A DNA stretch of 64,000 nt from Pseudomonas viridiflava (GTDB lineage: Bacteria; Pseudomonadota; Gammaproteobacteria; Pseudomonadales; Pseudomonadaceae), in assembly GCF_003702045.1 (NCBI RefSeq), contig NZ_RBTP01000076.1, positions 244,257 to 308,256 on the forward strand, read 5' to 3'. Shown here one piece after another: positions 25,617 to 34,936 of this stretch. The number at the start of each line of letters is the position of its first letter. The first letter of the stretch is position 1. Made by a program: the position numbers and the translations under genes. The notes below the pieces were generated by a model, which was not told the origin of the DNA, ran no database searches, and saw only the letters and a program-made list of their open reading frames with translations.

Positions 25617-25643
25617 ATGCAGGCGATTCCCGAGGACCATGCT

Positions 25644-26822
25644 GTGCCCGTTACTGACGTTGTAATCATTGGCGCTGGCGCCGCAGGTTTGATGTGTGCG
25701 TTTACCGCTGCCAGTCGCGGGCGCAAGGTGATGCTGATCGATCACGCCAACAAACCCGGCAAGAAGATTCTCATGTCGGGTGGCGGACGCTGCAACTTCA
25801 CCAATATGTACACCGAGCCTGCCAATTTCCTTTCGCAGAACGAGCACTTCTGCAAGTCCGCACTGGCGCGCTACACCCAATGGGATTTCATCGAGATGGT
25901 CGCCAAACACGGCGTGCCGTATCACGAGAAAAAACTCGGGCAGCTGTTCTGTGACAACAAGTCCAGCGACATTCTGGAGATGCTGCTGGAGGAGTGCCGT
26001 CAGGCCGGTGCCAGCCTGCACATGGACACCTCCGTGCAGCAGATTGACAAGACCGATTCGGGCTACCGGCTGCACACCACGCTCGGCACGCTGGATTGCC
26101 AATCCCTGGTGATCGCCACCGGCGGGCTGTCGATTCCGACACTGGGCGCAACCGGGTTTGGTTATCAGGTCGGCAAACAGTTCGGCCACACCTTGCTGCC
26201 GACGCGCGCAGGCCTTGTGCCGTTCACCATCACCGATCAGCTCAAGACGCTGTGTACCGAACTCTCGGGCACTTCGGTGGATTGTCTGGTGAGCTGCAAC
26301 GACACTTACTTCCGCGAGAACATCCTGTTCACCCACCGTGGCCTCAGCGGCCCGGCCATTTTGCAGATTTCCTCGTTCTGGCAGCCTGGCGATACCGTTG
26401 AAATCAACCTGTTGCCCGATCACGACGTGCCCGCCTGGCTTTCGCAACAACAGGCCGAACGCCCCAACAGTGAGTTGAAAACACTGCTGGGTGAGATCTT
26501 CACCAAGAAGATGGCTAACCTGATCGCCGAGCACTGGTTCGTTTCCAAACCGATGAAGCAGTACACCCACGCTGAATTGGCCGACATCGCCGATAAACTG
26601 GCGAGCTGGCAGGTCATTCCGGCGGGCACCGAAGGTTACCGCACGGCCGAGGTCACGCTGGGTGGGATCGACACACGTGAGGTGTCTTCCAAGACGATGG
26701 AATCGCTGAAGTCGCCCGGCCTGTATTTTGTCGGCGAAGTGCTGGACGTGAGCGGGCATCTGGGCGGCTTCAATTTCCAATGGGCATGGGCATCGGCCTA
26801 CGCTGCGGCCCAATACGTGTGA
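25644..26822 (+). CDS. HI0933/YhiN-family FAD-binding oxidoreductase
   Basis: The protein is 392 residues. It has an N-terminal FAD-binding motif VIIGAGAAGLMCAFTAASRG, the family's GGGRCNFTN at about 45-53, an internal ATGGLSIPTLGATGFGY, and the C-terminal GEVLDVSGHLGGFNFQWAW segment typical of HI0933 proteins. The biological substrate is unknown. The start is GTG 25644 with AGGA at 25633-25636. Longer in-frame starts (ATG 25617 or 25560) would translate the repeat element and are not credible. It stands alone on its strand between dbpA and yccS. Confidence 0.88.
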   Translation: MPVTDVVIIGAGAAGLMCAFTAASRGRKVMLIDHANKPGKKILMSGGGRCNFTNMYTEPANFLSQNEHFCKSALARYTQWDFIEMVAKHGVPYHEKKLGQLFCDNKSSDILEMLLEECRQAGASLHMDTSVQQIDKTDSGYRLHTTLGTLDCQSLVIATGGLSIPTLGATGFGYQVGKQFGHTLLPTRAGLVPFTITDQLKTLCTELSGTSVDCLVSCNDTYFRENILFTHRGLSGPAILQISSFWQPGDTVEINLLPDHDVPAWLSQQQAERPNSELKTLLGEIFTKKMANLIAEHWFVSKPMKQYTHAELADIADKLASWQVIPAGTEGYRTAEVTLGGIDTREVSSKTMESLKSPGLYFVGEVLDVSGHLGGFNFQWAWASAYAAAQYV

Positions 26823-26936
26823 CCTGCTACTGAATGCCGGTATAAATTTTGCGAGTCGGATGTACAGCCGGGCGTTTGGTCTGTACATATCCTCCTGCAG
26901 GATCGATTAATTGAGCACAAGGCCGTCAGCTTATTC

Positions 26937-29135
26937 ATGGCATCGAAATCGCTTCGTCACACCTTCCGCCGTTTGTGGGCGCTGGATAAATTCAGCTATA
27001 GCGTTCGAGTCTTCATTGCCCTGACCGGCAGCATGGCGCTGTGTTGGTATCAAAACGAGATGGCCCTGCTGATCCCGCTGTTTCTGGGGATTATCGCCAG
27101 CGCTCTGGCCGAAACCGACGACAGCTGGCAAGGCCGCCTCAACGCGCTGGCCGTGACGCTGGTGTGCTTCAGCATCGCCGCCCTTGCCGTCGAATTACTG
27201 TTTCCCTACCCCTGGCTGTTCGTCTGCTCACTGGCGCTGGCCAGCTTTTGCCTGACGATGCTCGGTGCGCTGGGCGAGCGCTACGGCGCGATTGCCTATG
27301 GCACGCTGATTCTCTCGGTCTACACCATGATAGGCGTGGACCAGCGCGGCGGTGAGGTGTTGGATTTCTGGCATGAGCCGATGCTGCTGGTGGCGGGTGC
27401 CGCGTGGTACGGCCTGCTGTCCGTCGTGTGGCAGATGCTGTTTTCCAACCAGCCGGTGCAGCAGGCGCTGGCGCGGCTGTTCCGCGAACTGGGTCAGTAC
27501 CTGAAACTCAAGTCGACGTTGTTCGAGCCGATTCGCACCCTGAACGTGGAAGCCCGTCGCCTTGAGCTGGCGCAGCAGAACGGCAAAGTGGTCGCGGCGC
27601 TGAATGCGACCAAGGAGATCATTCTGCACCGGGTCGGCAGCGGACGGCCGGGTTCGAAAGTCAGTCGTTATCTGAAACTGTATTTCATCGCGCAAGACAT
27701 CCACGAGCGCGCCAGCTCGTCGCACTACCCCTACAACTCGCTAACCGACGCGTTTTTCCACAGTGACGTGCTGTTCCGCTGCCAACGCCTGCTGCGTCAG
27801 CAGGGCGTGGCGTGTCAGGTACTCTCTGAATCCATCCAGTTGCGCCAGCCGTTCGTTTACGACCCAAGCTTCGCCGAGGCAATGGAAGACCTGCACGCCT
27901 CTCTCGAACACCTGCGCATTCAGAGCAACCCGGCGTGGCGCGGGCTATTGCGTTCGTTACGCGCCCTGGCCGCCAACCTCTCCACGCTGGATCGTCTGAT
28001 CAGCGACGCCAGCAACCCGGATGCCGTGGCAGACGCCACTGACAGCAGTCTGCTGGACCGCTCGCCGCGCAACCTCAAGGACGTGTGGACACGGCTGCGT
28101 TTGCAGATGACGCCGACTTCACTGCTGTTTCGTCACGCACTGCGCCTGCCGCTGGCCCTGACGATCGGCTATGCGATGGTGCATCTGATTCACCCGTCGC
28201 AGGGCTACTGGATCATCCTGACCACGGTATTCGTCTGCCAGCCGAGCTACGGCGCGACGCGACGCAAGCTCGGCCAGCGGATCATCGGCACGGCCATCGG
28301 GCTGACCGTCGGCTGGGTACTGTTCGATCTGGTCACCAGTCCGATTCTGCAATCGATGTGCGCCGTGCTGGCCGGCGTCGTGTTTTTCGTCAACCGCACA
28401 ACCCGCTACACGCTGTCGACTGCGGCGATCACGGTGATGGTGCTGTTCTGCTTCAATCAGGTGGGCGATGGTTACGGGCTGTTCCTCCCAAGGCTGTTCG
28501 ATACGCTGTTGGGTAGCCTGATCGCAGGCCTTGCGGTGTTCCTGTTCCTGCCGGACTGGCAAGGGCGGCGCTTGAACAAGGTGCTGGCCAACACGCTGAC
28601 CTGCAACAGCATCTATTTGCGGCAAATCATGCAGCAATACGCCAAGGGCAAGAGTGACGATCTGGCGTACCGACTGGCCCGACGCAACGCGCACAACGCT
28701 GACGCGGCGTTGTCGACCACGCTGGCGAACATGCTCATGGAGCCGGGGCATTTTCGTAAGGAAGCGGACGTCGGATTCCGCTTTCTTGTGCTGTCACACA
28801 CGCTGCTGAGTTACCTGTCCGGTCTGGGCGCGCACCGTGACACGCAACTGCCAACCGATGTCCATGAGCACTTGATCGACGGCGCAGGTGCGCGGCTGGC
28901 CGCCAGTATCGACGAAATCGCCAGTGGCCTCGCTGAAAAGCAGAACGTTGCCGTACAGAGCGATGAAGAAGAAGCCTTGGCGGCGCAGCTTGAGCAGATA
29001 CCCGAAGAGATGGATGAAAGCCAGCGACTGGTCCAGACCCAACTGGCACTGATCTGCCGACAACTGTCGCCGTTACGCACCCTCGCCGCGCACTTGATCA
29101 AGACACCCGATGTCGTCAAAGACCATGCCGTCTGA
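26937..29135 (+). CDS. yccS: YccS/FUSC-family inner membrane protein
   Basis: The protein is 732 residues with two clusters of membrane spans: about 20-150 (for example LLIPLFLGIIASALAE, LFVCSLALASFCLTMLGAL) and about 400-540 (LALTIGYAMVHLIHP, AITVMVLFCFNQVGDG). Long cytoplasmic helical regions follow each. This is the layout of the fusaric-acid-resistance/aromatic-acid-efflux-like superfamily and of E. coli YccS. Transport function is not proven for this branch. Its 3' end overlaps by 20 bases the convergent solute-binding gene. Confidence 0.88.
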   Translation: MASKSLRHTFRRLWALDKFSYSVRVFIALTGSMALCWYQNEMALLIPLFLGIIASALAETDDSWQGRLNALAVTLVCFSIAALAVELLFPYPWLFVCSLALASFCLTMLGALGERYGAIAYGTLILSVYTMIGVDQRGGEVLDFWHEPMLLVAGAAWYGLLSVVWQMLFSNQPVQQALARLFRELGQYLKLKSTLFEPIRTLNVEARRLELAQQNGKVVAALNATKEIILHRVGSGRPGSKVSRYLKLYFIAQDIHERASSSHYPYNSLTDAFFHSDVLFRCQRLLRQQGVACQVLSESIQLRQPFVYDPSFAEAMEDLHASLEHLRIQSNPAWRGLLRSLRALAANLSTLDRLISDASNPDAVADATDSSLLDRSPRNLKDVWTRLRLQMTPTSLLFRHALRLPLALTIGYAMVHLIHPSQGYWIILTTVFVCQPSYGATRRKLGQRIIGTAIGLTVGWVLFDLVTSPILQSMCAVLAGVVFFVNRTTRYTLSTAAITVMVLFCFNQVGDGYGLFLPRLFDTLLGSLIAGLAVFLFLPDWQGRRLNKVLANTLTCNSIYLRQIMQQYAKGKSDDLAYRLARRNAHNADAALSTTLANMLMEPGHFRKEADVGFRFLVLSHTLLSYLSGLGAHRDTQLPTDVHEHLIDGAGARLAASIDEIASGLAEKQNVAVQSDEEEALAAQLEQIPEEMDESQRLVQTQLALICRQLSPLRTLAAHLIKTPDVVKDHAV

Positions 29136-29853
29136 ACAGCTCGTCGTAACTGCCATCTGCCTTCATGGCGGCAATTTCGCGGTCGAAGCTTTCGACGATA
29201 TCGGCATGCCTTGGGTGCTTCAGGCTGACCAGAATATGCAGGCCATTCTCGCTGAGCGATCCAGGGAGCAATTCCACGCGGTCGCGAATCTCTTCTGACT
29301 CGAGGTTGAGTTTGTAACGCGCGACATATTCATCCTCCAGCGTCAGGTCCACCCGCTCGGCGGCCAGCATGCGCAGCGCCGCTGAAAAATTCTGCACCGG
29401 CACTTTCTGCATTGACGTGTCGTTGTCGAATTCAGGCGCATAGGCGTAACCGCGCACAACGGCGATCACGTAGGCATGCAACTGTTTCTGGGTCTGGGCC
29501 GCGATGGGTGAGTCCTTGCGCTTGAGCAGACGAATGCGATTGACCAGATAAGGCTTGGAAAACTGGCCGATCAGGGTCCTCTCTTCACTGAACCAGGCAT
29601 CCACCAGCACGTCATGACGACCTTCGCTCAGGCCCAGCAGCGCTCTGGCCCACGGCACTTGTGCGTACTCGACGGTATAACCGGCACGCTTCAGCGCAGT
29701 GCTGACGATATCGGTGGCAAGCCCGCCATTGGTCAGCAGGGCGTCAGTGAAGGGTGGCCAGGGATCAGCGACCAGACGCAATTTTTCCGCAGCGCTGGCG
29801 TGCGCCATCGACAGAAACACCAGAAACCCTAAGGCTCGAAGCAGGTACGACAT
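29116..29853 (-). CDS. Periplasmic amino-acid-type solute-binding protein (SBP family 3)
   Basis: The protein is 245 residues with a signal peptide (about 1-22, LLRALGFLVFLSMAHASA) and the family-3 fold: LRLVADPWPPFTDA, GLATDIVSTALKRAGYTVEY, and the late LVSLKHPRHADIVESFDREI. No transporter genes lie beside it, so it may be an orphan binder or serve a remote permease. An AGGA site precedes ATG 29853; the longer frame to 30138 is unsupported. Confidence 0.85.
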   Translation of the reverse strand: MSYLLRALGFLVFLSMAHASAAEKLRLVADPWPPFTDALLTNGGLATDIVSTALKRAGYTVEYAQVPWARALLGLSEGRHDVLVDAWFSEERTLIGQFSKPYLVNRIRLLKRKDSPIAAQTQKQLHAYVIAVVRGYAYAPEFDNDTSMQKVPVQNFSAALRMLAAERVDLTLEDEYVARYKLNLESEEIRDRVELLPGSLSENGLHILVSLKHPRHADIVESFDREIAAMKADGSYDELFRRHGL

Positions 29854-30307
29854 GCTTTGGTTCCTGAGAGGACCGCGTGCCGGTGCGATGCTGACGACAC
29901 CGAAGTCGCCTTTCATAACGATGGCTTTAAGCCTTATTGAAGACCCAAAACGCCGGTTCAACAAGTCAACGGGATGCAGCCGGTCGTGTTTCCACGCCTG
30001 GGGGCTCGTGCACATTCGCCGGTGACGCAGGTAACGGCTGTTGCGACGCTCGCCATCACTACACGCCCAAGGGCTTGGCATGGCTGCGTGGCGCACTGCG
30101 TCTGGCGGGAAAACCTTGGGTGCGAAAGACGTTTTCACGCGTGTTTTTTGCGAAACTCCAGAAAAGTGAGCTTGCCGGACTACGAGCGCGTAGGGACAAG
30201 GTAAATGCGCCGTAACAGCCTGCGATGCCCCTATCGCATCAGCGTTTATTGGGAATGACGCCAGATGCGTTTAGACTTCGCTTCTGGTTTCTCTGCGAGT
30301 CGGCAAC
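29854..30307 (+). other. Divergent intergenic region, 454 bp
   Basis: No gene is seen. The only clear structure is a short dyad TGCGAT-gcccct-ATCGCA (30221-30238). Promoters for the solute-binding gene and elaA must lie here, but I cannot place their boxes. Confidence 0.45.
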
Positions 30308-30766
30308 ATGTCTATCAAATGGATCTGCAAACATCACACCGAGCTGAACATCGAGCAGCTTTACGCCGTGCTGAAGCTGCGCGCCGAGGTGTTCGTGGTG
30401 GAACAGCAATGTGTGTACCTGGACGTGGATGGTCAGGACCTGACAGGTGACACCTGCCACTTGATGGCGTGGCAGGACGACCAACTGGTCGCTTACCTGC
30501 GCTTGCTTGACCCCATCCAGCAAGGCGGTGATGTGACCATCGGCCGCGTGGTGACCGCACCGTCGATTCGCAGCAGGGGCATTGGCCACGAACTGATGAG
30601 CCAGGCCCTAGAGCACGCCGAGCGCAAATGGCCCGATCAGCCGATCTACCTGTCCGCGCAGGCGCACCTTCAAGGCTATTACAGCCGCTACGGTTTCAAT
30701 GCTGTGGGCGAGGTCTACCTGGAAGACGACATCCCCCACATCGGCATGCGCCGGGATCTGGAGTGA
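30308..30766 (+). CDS. elaA: ElaA-type GNAT N-acetyltransferase
   Basis: The protein is 152 residues. It begins with the ElaA pattern (LYAVLKLRAEVFVVEQQC, YLDVDGQD) and carries the acetyl-CoA-binding motif A as RVVTAPSIRSRGIGHELMSQ. The C-terminal YYSRYGFNAVGEVYLEDDIP, HIGM segment is characteristic of the family. The acceptor is unknown. The ribosome site is weak. Downstream, degenerate repeats fill the gap to the convergent winged-helix gene. Confidence 0.9.
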   Translation: MSIKWICKHHTELNIEQLYAVLKLRAEVFVVEQQCVYLDVDGQDLTGDTCHLMAWQDDQLVAYLRLLDPIQQGGDVTIGRVVTAPSIRSRGIGHELMSQALEHAERKWPDQPIYLSAQAHLQGYYSRYGFNAVGEVYLEDDIPHIGMRRDLE

Positions 30767-30769
30767 GGA

Positions 30770-30845
30770 CACTCACGCTGCGCGCCGACTGCAAGAGCGC
30801 ACGCGGAGCGGCCTGAGCAGCGTTACCAGCAGAGCGTGGGAACCA
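30770..30845 (+). repeat. Degenerate GTGACGC-class repeat
   Basis: cactcacgctgcgcg, gcgcacgcggagcggcc, cagcgttaccagcagagcgt then gggaaccatcacgg. The order of modules follows 5068-5200 but the stems are broken. Confidence 0.5.
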
Positions 30846-31142
30846 TCACGGATACCCCAAAACGGCCTTGACCGAAGCCAGGTGATGGGTGATCCAGTCC
30901 CGGTCGATAGCGCCCCAGTCAATGATCCGGTAATGCCCGGCATGGTTGCGGGCACCTTCTTGTTGCTCGAATTCGCAGACGATGTCGAGATCGGCAAGCG
31001 CGGCAATAGTGTCTTGGGCGGTGCGGCGTGGCATGCCTGTCACTTTCTCCAGCTCCGGTACGCTGCTGGCGAGTTTACAGTCGATCAGGTACGCCACATA
31101 CAGCCTGCGGTAGAAGCTGCTTTTGGTCTTGCTGACTTCCAT
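30846..31142 (-). CDS. Winged-helix DNA-binding protein
   Basis: The protein is 98 residues. A helix-turn-helix is visible (SSVPELEKVTGMPRRTAQDT, then a wing with ALADLDIVCEFEQQ). No ligand domain is present, so it is a compact regulator of unknown target. It follows the YgjP-type gene by 23 bases on the same strand, so the two are likely co-transcribed. Confidence 0.75.
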   Translation of the reverse strand: MEVSKTKSSFYRRLYVAYLIDCKLASSVPELEKVTGMPRRTAQDTIAALADLDIVCEFEQQEGARNHAGHYRIIDWGAIDRDWITHHLASVKAVLGYP

Positions 31143-31165
31143 CGGGGTGTCCTTCAGTGGGTGAT

Positions 31166-31690
31166 TCAGGTGATCGATCCGGCGGCGGACAGCTCGCGGT
31201 ACGTCAAATAAATGCGCAAGTCGAACTCCAACTGGTGGTAGCCGGGCAGCATGTGCTCACACAGCTTGTAGAACGCTTTGTTGTGATCGGACTCGCGGAA
31301 ATGCGCCAGCTCATGCACCACAATCATCTGCAGAAACTCCGGTGGCGCCTCCTTGAACAGCGACGCCACACGAATCTCGTTCTTGGCCTTGAGCTTGCCG
31401 CCCTGCACCCGTGAAATTTTAGTGTGCAAGCCAAGCGCACGATGGGTCAGGTCAAGACGATTATCGAATAGCACCTTGTCGATACTGGGCGCGTTGCGCA
31501 GATGATCCTGCTTCAGGGCCAGCGCATAGGCATACAAGGCCTTATCGCTCTGCACCTGATGACGTGCGGGGTAGCGTTGCTGAAGGTAATCGGCAAGCCG
31601 CCCCTGAGCGATCAGTTGGCGCACCTGATCCTGAAGGGCCTGGGGATAGGCCTGCAGGTATTTGAGCGGAGCTTGGCTGGACGCAGTCAT
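31166..31690 (-). CDS. YgjP-like zinc metalloprotease (DUF45)
   Basis: The protein is 174 residues. The zinc motif HELAHFRESDHNKAFY (first His near residue 126) gives HExxH plus a downstream His, matching the YgjP/M48-like family. In the family the third ligand lies in the DHNKAFY segment. There is no signal peptide, so it is cytoplasmic. The substrate is unknown. It heads a two-gene unit with the winged-helix gene. Confidence 0.85.
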   Translation of the reverse strand: MTASSQAPLKYLQAYPQALQDQVRQLIAQGRLADYLQQRYPARHQVQSDKALYAYALALKQDHLRNAPSIDKVLFDNRLDLTHRALGLHTKISRVQGGKLKAKNEIRVASLFKEAPPEFLQMIVVHELAHFRESDHNKAFYKLCEHMLPGYHQLEFDLRIYLTYRELSAAGSIT

Positions 31691-31731
31691 GAAGTTGGGG
31701 CGCAGGCTGAAAAGACGCCATTCTACAGCAC

Positions 31732-33861
31732 TCAGCCCCGTTTCAAGCCTGGCAACTCAAACTGACTCGGGAAGTGCAGCACTTCATCCGCCAGCATCGG
31801 GTGGGCAATGAAAAAGCCCTGTACCACCTGACAACCACTGTCGGCCAGCCACTGGTATTGCTCCTGCGTCTCGACACCCTCAGCAATGATCAGCATGTCG
31901 AGGTTGCGGGACAGGTCGATGATGCTGCGCGCCAGCGCAGCCTCCCGTGGCGCTCCCAGAATATTGGCCACGAAATGCCTGTCGAGCTTCAAGGTGTCCA
32001 ATTGCAGGTTTCGCAGGTGCGACAGCGAGCACTCGCCGGTCCCGAAGTCATCCAGCGCAACCCGCACGCCGATGTCATGCAACAGCCCCAGTTGCTTGTG
32101 GCTGTGAGTGAGGTTGTGTACCAGAGCGCTTTCAGTAATCTCGACTTCCAACTGGCCCGGTTTCAGGTCGAAACGGTCCATTGCCCGCTTGAGTTCGGAC
32201 ACCAGATTGGGCATACAGAATTGCGTCGGGCTGACACACACGCTTAGAACCACATCGGACGCGAATACGCCACTCCAGACCTGACGCTGCTCAGCCCCCT
32301 GGTCGAAGATCCAGCTACCCAGCCTGTTGATCAATCGGGTTTCTTCCAGCAACGGGATGAATAACGCAGGCGGTACGTCGCCGACGGCGGGATGCTGCCA
32401 GCGCAACAGTGCCTCGAACCCCCGCAGCCTGCCATCCGCCACATGAACCTGAGGCTGGTACACCACCGAAAAATCCTTGCCGTCGATGGCCGTGCGCACG
32501 CTTTCTTCCAGCATTAACCGCGACCGGGCACGCCCGTTCATGTTCTGGTCGTAGAACCGGTATTGCTGACGTCCGGCCCGTTTGGCCTCGTACATGGCGA
32601 TGTCCGCTGCACGCAGCAGCCCATCGAGGTTGGCACCACAATCGGGGTAGGTGGAAATCCCCACGCTCGCCCCCAGACTGACCTCCACGCCGTCGACATG
32701 CCGACGACCCGAAACACGCTCGATCAACTTTTCAGCGATCTTGGCCGCCTGCTCGGGGTAATCGAGCCCGTCGATGACCACGGTGAATTCATCGCCGCCG
32801 ATGCGCGCCAGAATGTCATAAGGGCGCATGCTCTCCTTGAGCTGCTCGGCCACCCAAATCAACACCTGATCGCCCGCATCATGGCCCAGCGCGTCGTTGA
32901 TCTGCTTGAAGCCGTCCAGGTCCATGTACAGCACCACCAGGTATTTGCCGACCTGATCGTTGCGGCCCAGCACGCCCTCGACGGCCTGGTAGAAACCGCG
33001 CCGATTGAGCAGCCCGGTGAGCGCGTCAGTAACCGCCTGCTTCTCCAGTTGCTGATACAGGTCACGCACCACCGACATGTCGAGGACGGTCAGCACCATC
33101 GCCTTCTGCTCGACGGGCAAGGCCGCACACGACAGCGCAACCGGCAATTGACGGCCTTGGGGCGTGCGCAGAATGGCGTCGTGAACGCGGTAAGTATCTG
33201 CCCTGCGATAGTGTTTATAGAAGCCCGAGTTCAGCCAACTGCCCGCGTGGGGCTCTTGGACATAATCCAGCACCCGCGTGCCACACAACTGTTCGACGGT
33301 GGCGTTGAGCAAAAAGCAGATCGCAGGATTGGCGAAGCTGATCACGCCGTTTTCGTCCACCACCAGGATGCCTTCGGCAACGTTGGCCAGCACCGAGGCG
33401 TTGAACGCGCGAGCCGTTTCCAGTTCTTGGGACAGTGCTTGCAACGCACGTCGATTGCGTTGCTGCTCCAGAAGTGTCTGGACCTTGGGCTTAAGGATAT
33501 TGGGGTCGAAGGGCTTGAACAGGTAATCGGTCGCGCCGCTGGCATAGCCCTTCTGGACCGCGTCTTTGGTCTGCTCGTTGGCGGTCAGAAAAATGATCGG
33601 TGTCAGGCGCGTACGCTGGCTGCCGCGCATGAGGCGGGCCACCTCGAAACCGTCCATGCCGGGCATCTGCACATCCAGCAGAACCAGATCCACTTCCTGC
33701 TCCAGCAGGATGGTCAGGGCCTCGATTCCCGAACTGGCCGTGACGATGCGCCAGTCAGTCCTTTGCAGGACAGCGCACATCGTTACCAGATTTTCTGGAT
33801 AGTCATCTACAACCAGTAACACTGAAGAGCCGTCTGCTGGCCCGAATTGCGCGCATTCCAT
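31732..33861 (-). CDS. Response regulator REC-PAS-GGDEF-EAL (c-di-GMP enzyme)
   Basis: The protein is 709 residues. The receiver domain (about 14-130) has VVDDYPE and phosphoacceptor LLDVQMPGMDG, with the K in LFKPFD. The PAS region is about 155-270. The GGDEF domain (about 275-435) has an intact active site RIGGDEFTVV. The EAL domain (about 450-700) has EALLRWQHP, EVEITES, DDFGTGE, KLDRHF and EGVETQEQY. One EAL residue is unusual: the segment normally reading VNxSxxQF is VCVSPTQF, with C542 in place of the metal-binding Asn. This suggests a working cyclase with a weakened or dead phosphodiesterase. No histidine kinase gene is adjacent. Confidence 0.9.
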   Translation of the reverse strand: MECAQFGPADGSSVLLVVDDYPENLVTMCAVLQRTDWRIVTASSGIEALTILLEQEVDLVLLDVQMPGMDGFEVARLMRGSQRTRLTPIIFLTANEQTKDAVQKGYASGATDYLFKPFDPNILKPKVQTLLEQQRNRRALQALSQELETARAFNASVLANVAEGILVVDENGVISFANPAICFLLNATVEQLCGTRVLDYVQEPHAGSWLNSGFYKHYRRADTYRVHDAILRTPQGRQLPVALSCAALPVEQKAMVLTVLDMSVVRDLYQQLEKQAVTDALTGLLNRRGFYQAVEGVLGRNDQVGKYLVVLYMDLDGFKQINDALGHDAGDQVLIWVAEQLKESMRPYDILARIGGDEFTVVIDGLDYPEQAAKIAEKLIERVSGRRHVDGVEVSLGASVGISTYPDCGANLDGLLRAADIAMYEAKRAGRQQYRFYDQNMNGRARSRLMLEESVRTAIDGKDFSVVYQPQVHVADGRLRGFEALLRWQHPAVGDVPPALFIPLLEETRLINRLGSWIFDQGAEQRQVWSGVFASDVVLSVCVSPTQFCMPNLVSELKRAMDRFDLKPGQLEVEITESALVHNLTHSHKQLGLLHDIGVRVALDDFGTGECSLSHLRNLQLDTLKLDRHFVANILGAPREAALARSIIDLSRNLDMLIIAEGVETQEQYQWLADSGCQVVQGFFIAHPMLADEVLHFPSQFELPGLKRG

Positions 33862-34178
33862 GCTGCTTCTCTATCTGTGGCACGACGCCTGAAACTCAGG
33901 AAGACCGTCATACGTATGAAATCAACTCTAGCTGCGTCTTGGGAAAAGCAGAAGCAAGCCAGCTGTTTGCCATCACTAAACATCGACCTACCCGACTAAC
34001 GGTCATTCCCTACAGCCCCTACATACAGAGGCCTGTAGGAAAAGTGACAGCACTTTGACGTCATCCGACTGACAATTTTGGATTAACAAATTGTCCTACA
34101 ACCCGTATAAAGCCACGCTGAAACCCTCTGACTAGAGGCCTCCCGCAGGCAAGCATTCCTATTCTGGATGGACCAAAA
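33862..34178 (+). other. Intergenic region upstream of the PL7 lyase, 317 bp
   Basis: No gene is seen. The stretch is more AT-rich than its neighbours and carries a dyad at 34071-34095 and the likely promoters of both flanking, divergent genes. Confidence 0.5.
34071..34095 (+). promoter_or_regulatory. Perfect 8-bp dyad upstream of the PL7 lyase, candidate operator
   Basis: GACAATTT-tggattaac-AAATTGTC, 83 bases before the lyase start. No T tract follows, so it is more likely an operator or transcript hairpin than a terminator. The binding protein is unknown. Confidence 0.5.
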
Positions 34179-34850
34179 ATGATAGATCTTGCACCGTGGC
34201 AACTCAGCATTCCGGTGGATGTTCCGCCCAGAACCATTGAGACAGCTCAATTGGTAAAGGGTTATGACAGCAAATACTTTGGATCGGGTTCCAAATCCAT
34301 TTTCTTTTGGGCTCCGGTCACCGGCACCAAGACAGACAACGCCAAATACCCGCGCAGCGAGTTTCGGGAAACCTGGCCCGATGGCACGTTGCGTAACTGG
34401 ATGTACCCCGACGCCGACAACTTTTTGAACGCCAAACTGGAGGTCAACCAAGTTCCGTCCTCCGGCAAAGTCGTCATTGGCCAGATCCATGCTTATGAAA
34501 GCACCGAGCCAATGCTCAAGGTCGAGTATCAGTACAAGGAAGCCGACAAGGCGGGCGACATCGTGGCCAAGGTGCGCACACGCTTCGACGATGACGAAAG
34601 CAAGGTCTACAAGATCGCCGAAGGCGTACCGCTCAATGAAAAGTTCAACTACGTCATCCACCTCAGCCGCAGCGGCAAACTGAGCGTCAGCGCGCGGGAT
34701 GTCGACTGGAGCAAGCAGATCAGCGCGAGCTGGCGCGACAAGCCGCTGTATTTCAAGGCGGGGGTCTACGTTCAGGACCACAACGGTTTCAGCAACGAAG
34801 GTGGCAAGGCTACGTTCTATAACCTGGATATCGATCACGACAGAACCTGA
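34179..34850 (+). CDS. Polysaccharide lyase family 7 (alginate lyase-like), no signal peptide
   Basis: The protein is 223 residues. The three PL7 motifs are visible: RSEFRE (about 67-72), QIH (about 104-106) and YFKAGVYVQ (about 191-199). These supply the Arg, Gln-His and Tyr of the active site. The last motif is usually YFKAGxYNQ; here N is V. The N-terminus (MIDLAPWQLSIPV) begins directly with the catalytic fold and shows no signal peptide, so the protein is either cytoplasmic or leaves the cell another way. The likely substrate is alginate or a related polyuronate. It stands alone and ends at a shared terminator with putP. Confidence 0.85.
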   Translation: MIDLAPWQLSIPVDVPPRTIETAQLVKGYDSKYFGSGSKSIFFWAPVTGTKTDNAKYPRSEFRETWPDGTLRNWMYPDADNFLNAKLEVNQVPSSGKVVIGQIHAYESTEPMLKVEYQYKEADKAGDIVAKVRTRFDDDESKVYKIAEGVPLNEKFNYVIHLSRSGKLSVSARDVDWSKQISASWRDKPLYFKAGVYVQDHNGFSNEGGKATFYNLDIDHDRT

Positions 34851-34873
34851 ACGATACGCCTCGCCACAAACGA

Positions 34874-34913
34874 AAACGGCCCGCACTCCTCAGAGTACGG
34901 GCCGTTTCTTTTT
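34874..34913 (+). terminator. Bidirectional terminator between the PL7 lyase and putP
   Basis: aaacggcccg (34874-34883) and cgggccgttt (34898-34907) are exact inverted repeats. T-rich sequence follows on the plus strand and A-rich precedes it, so both convergent genes can end here. Confidence 0.9.
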
Positions 34914-34936
34914 GCAGAACGCTGAAGCGTTCGCTA

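Noticed and set aside
32563..33819. 418-codon frame antisense to the GGDEF-EAL regulator
   Set aside because: Low-complexity composition typical of a shadow frame; the sense strand has every catalytic motif.
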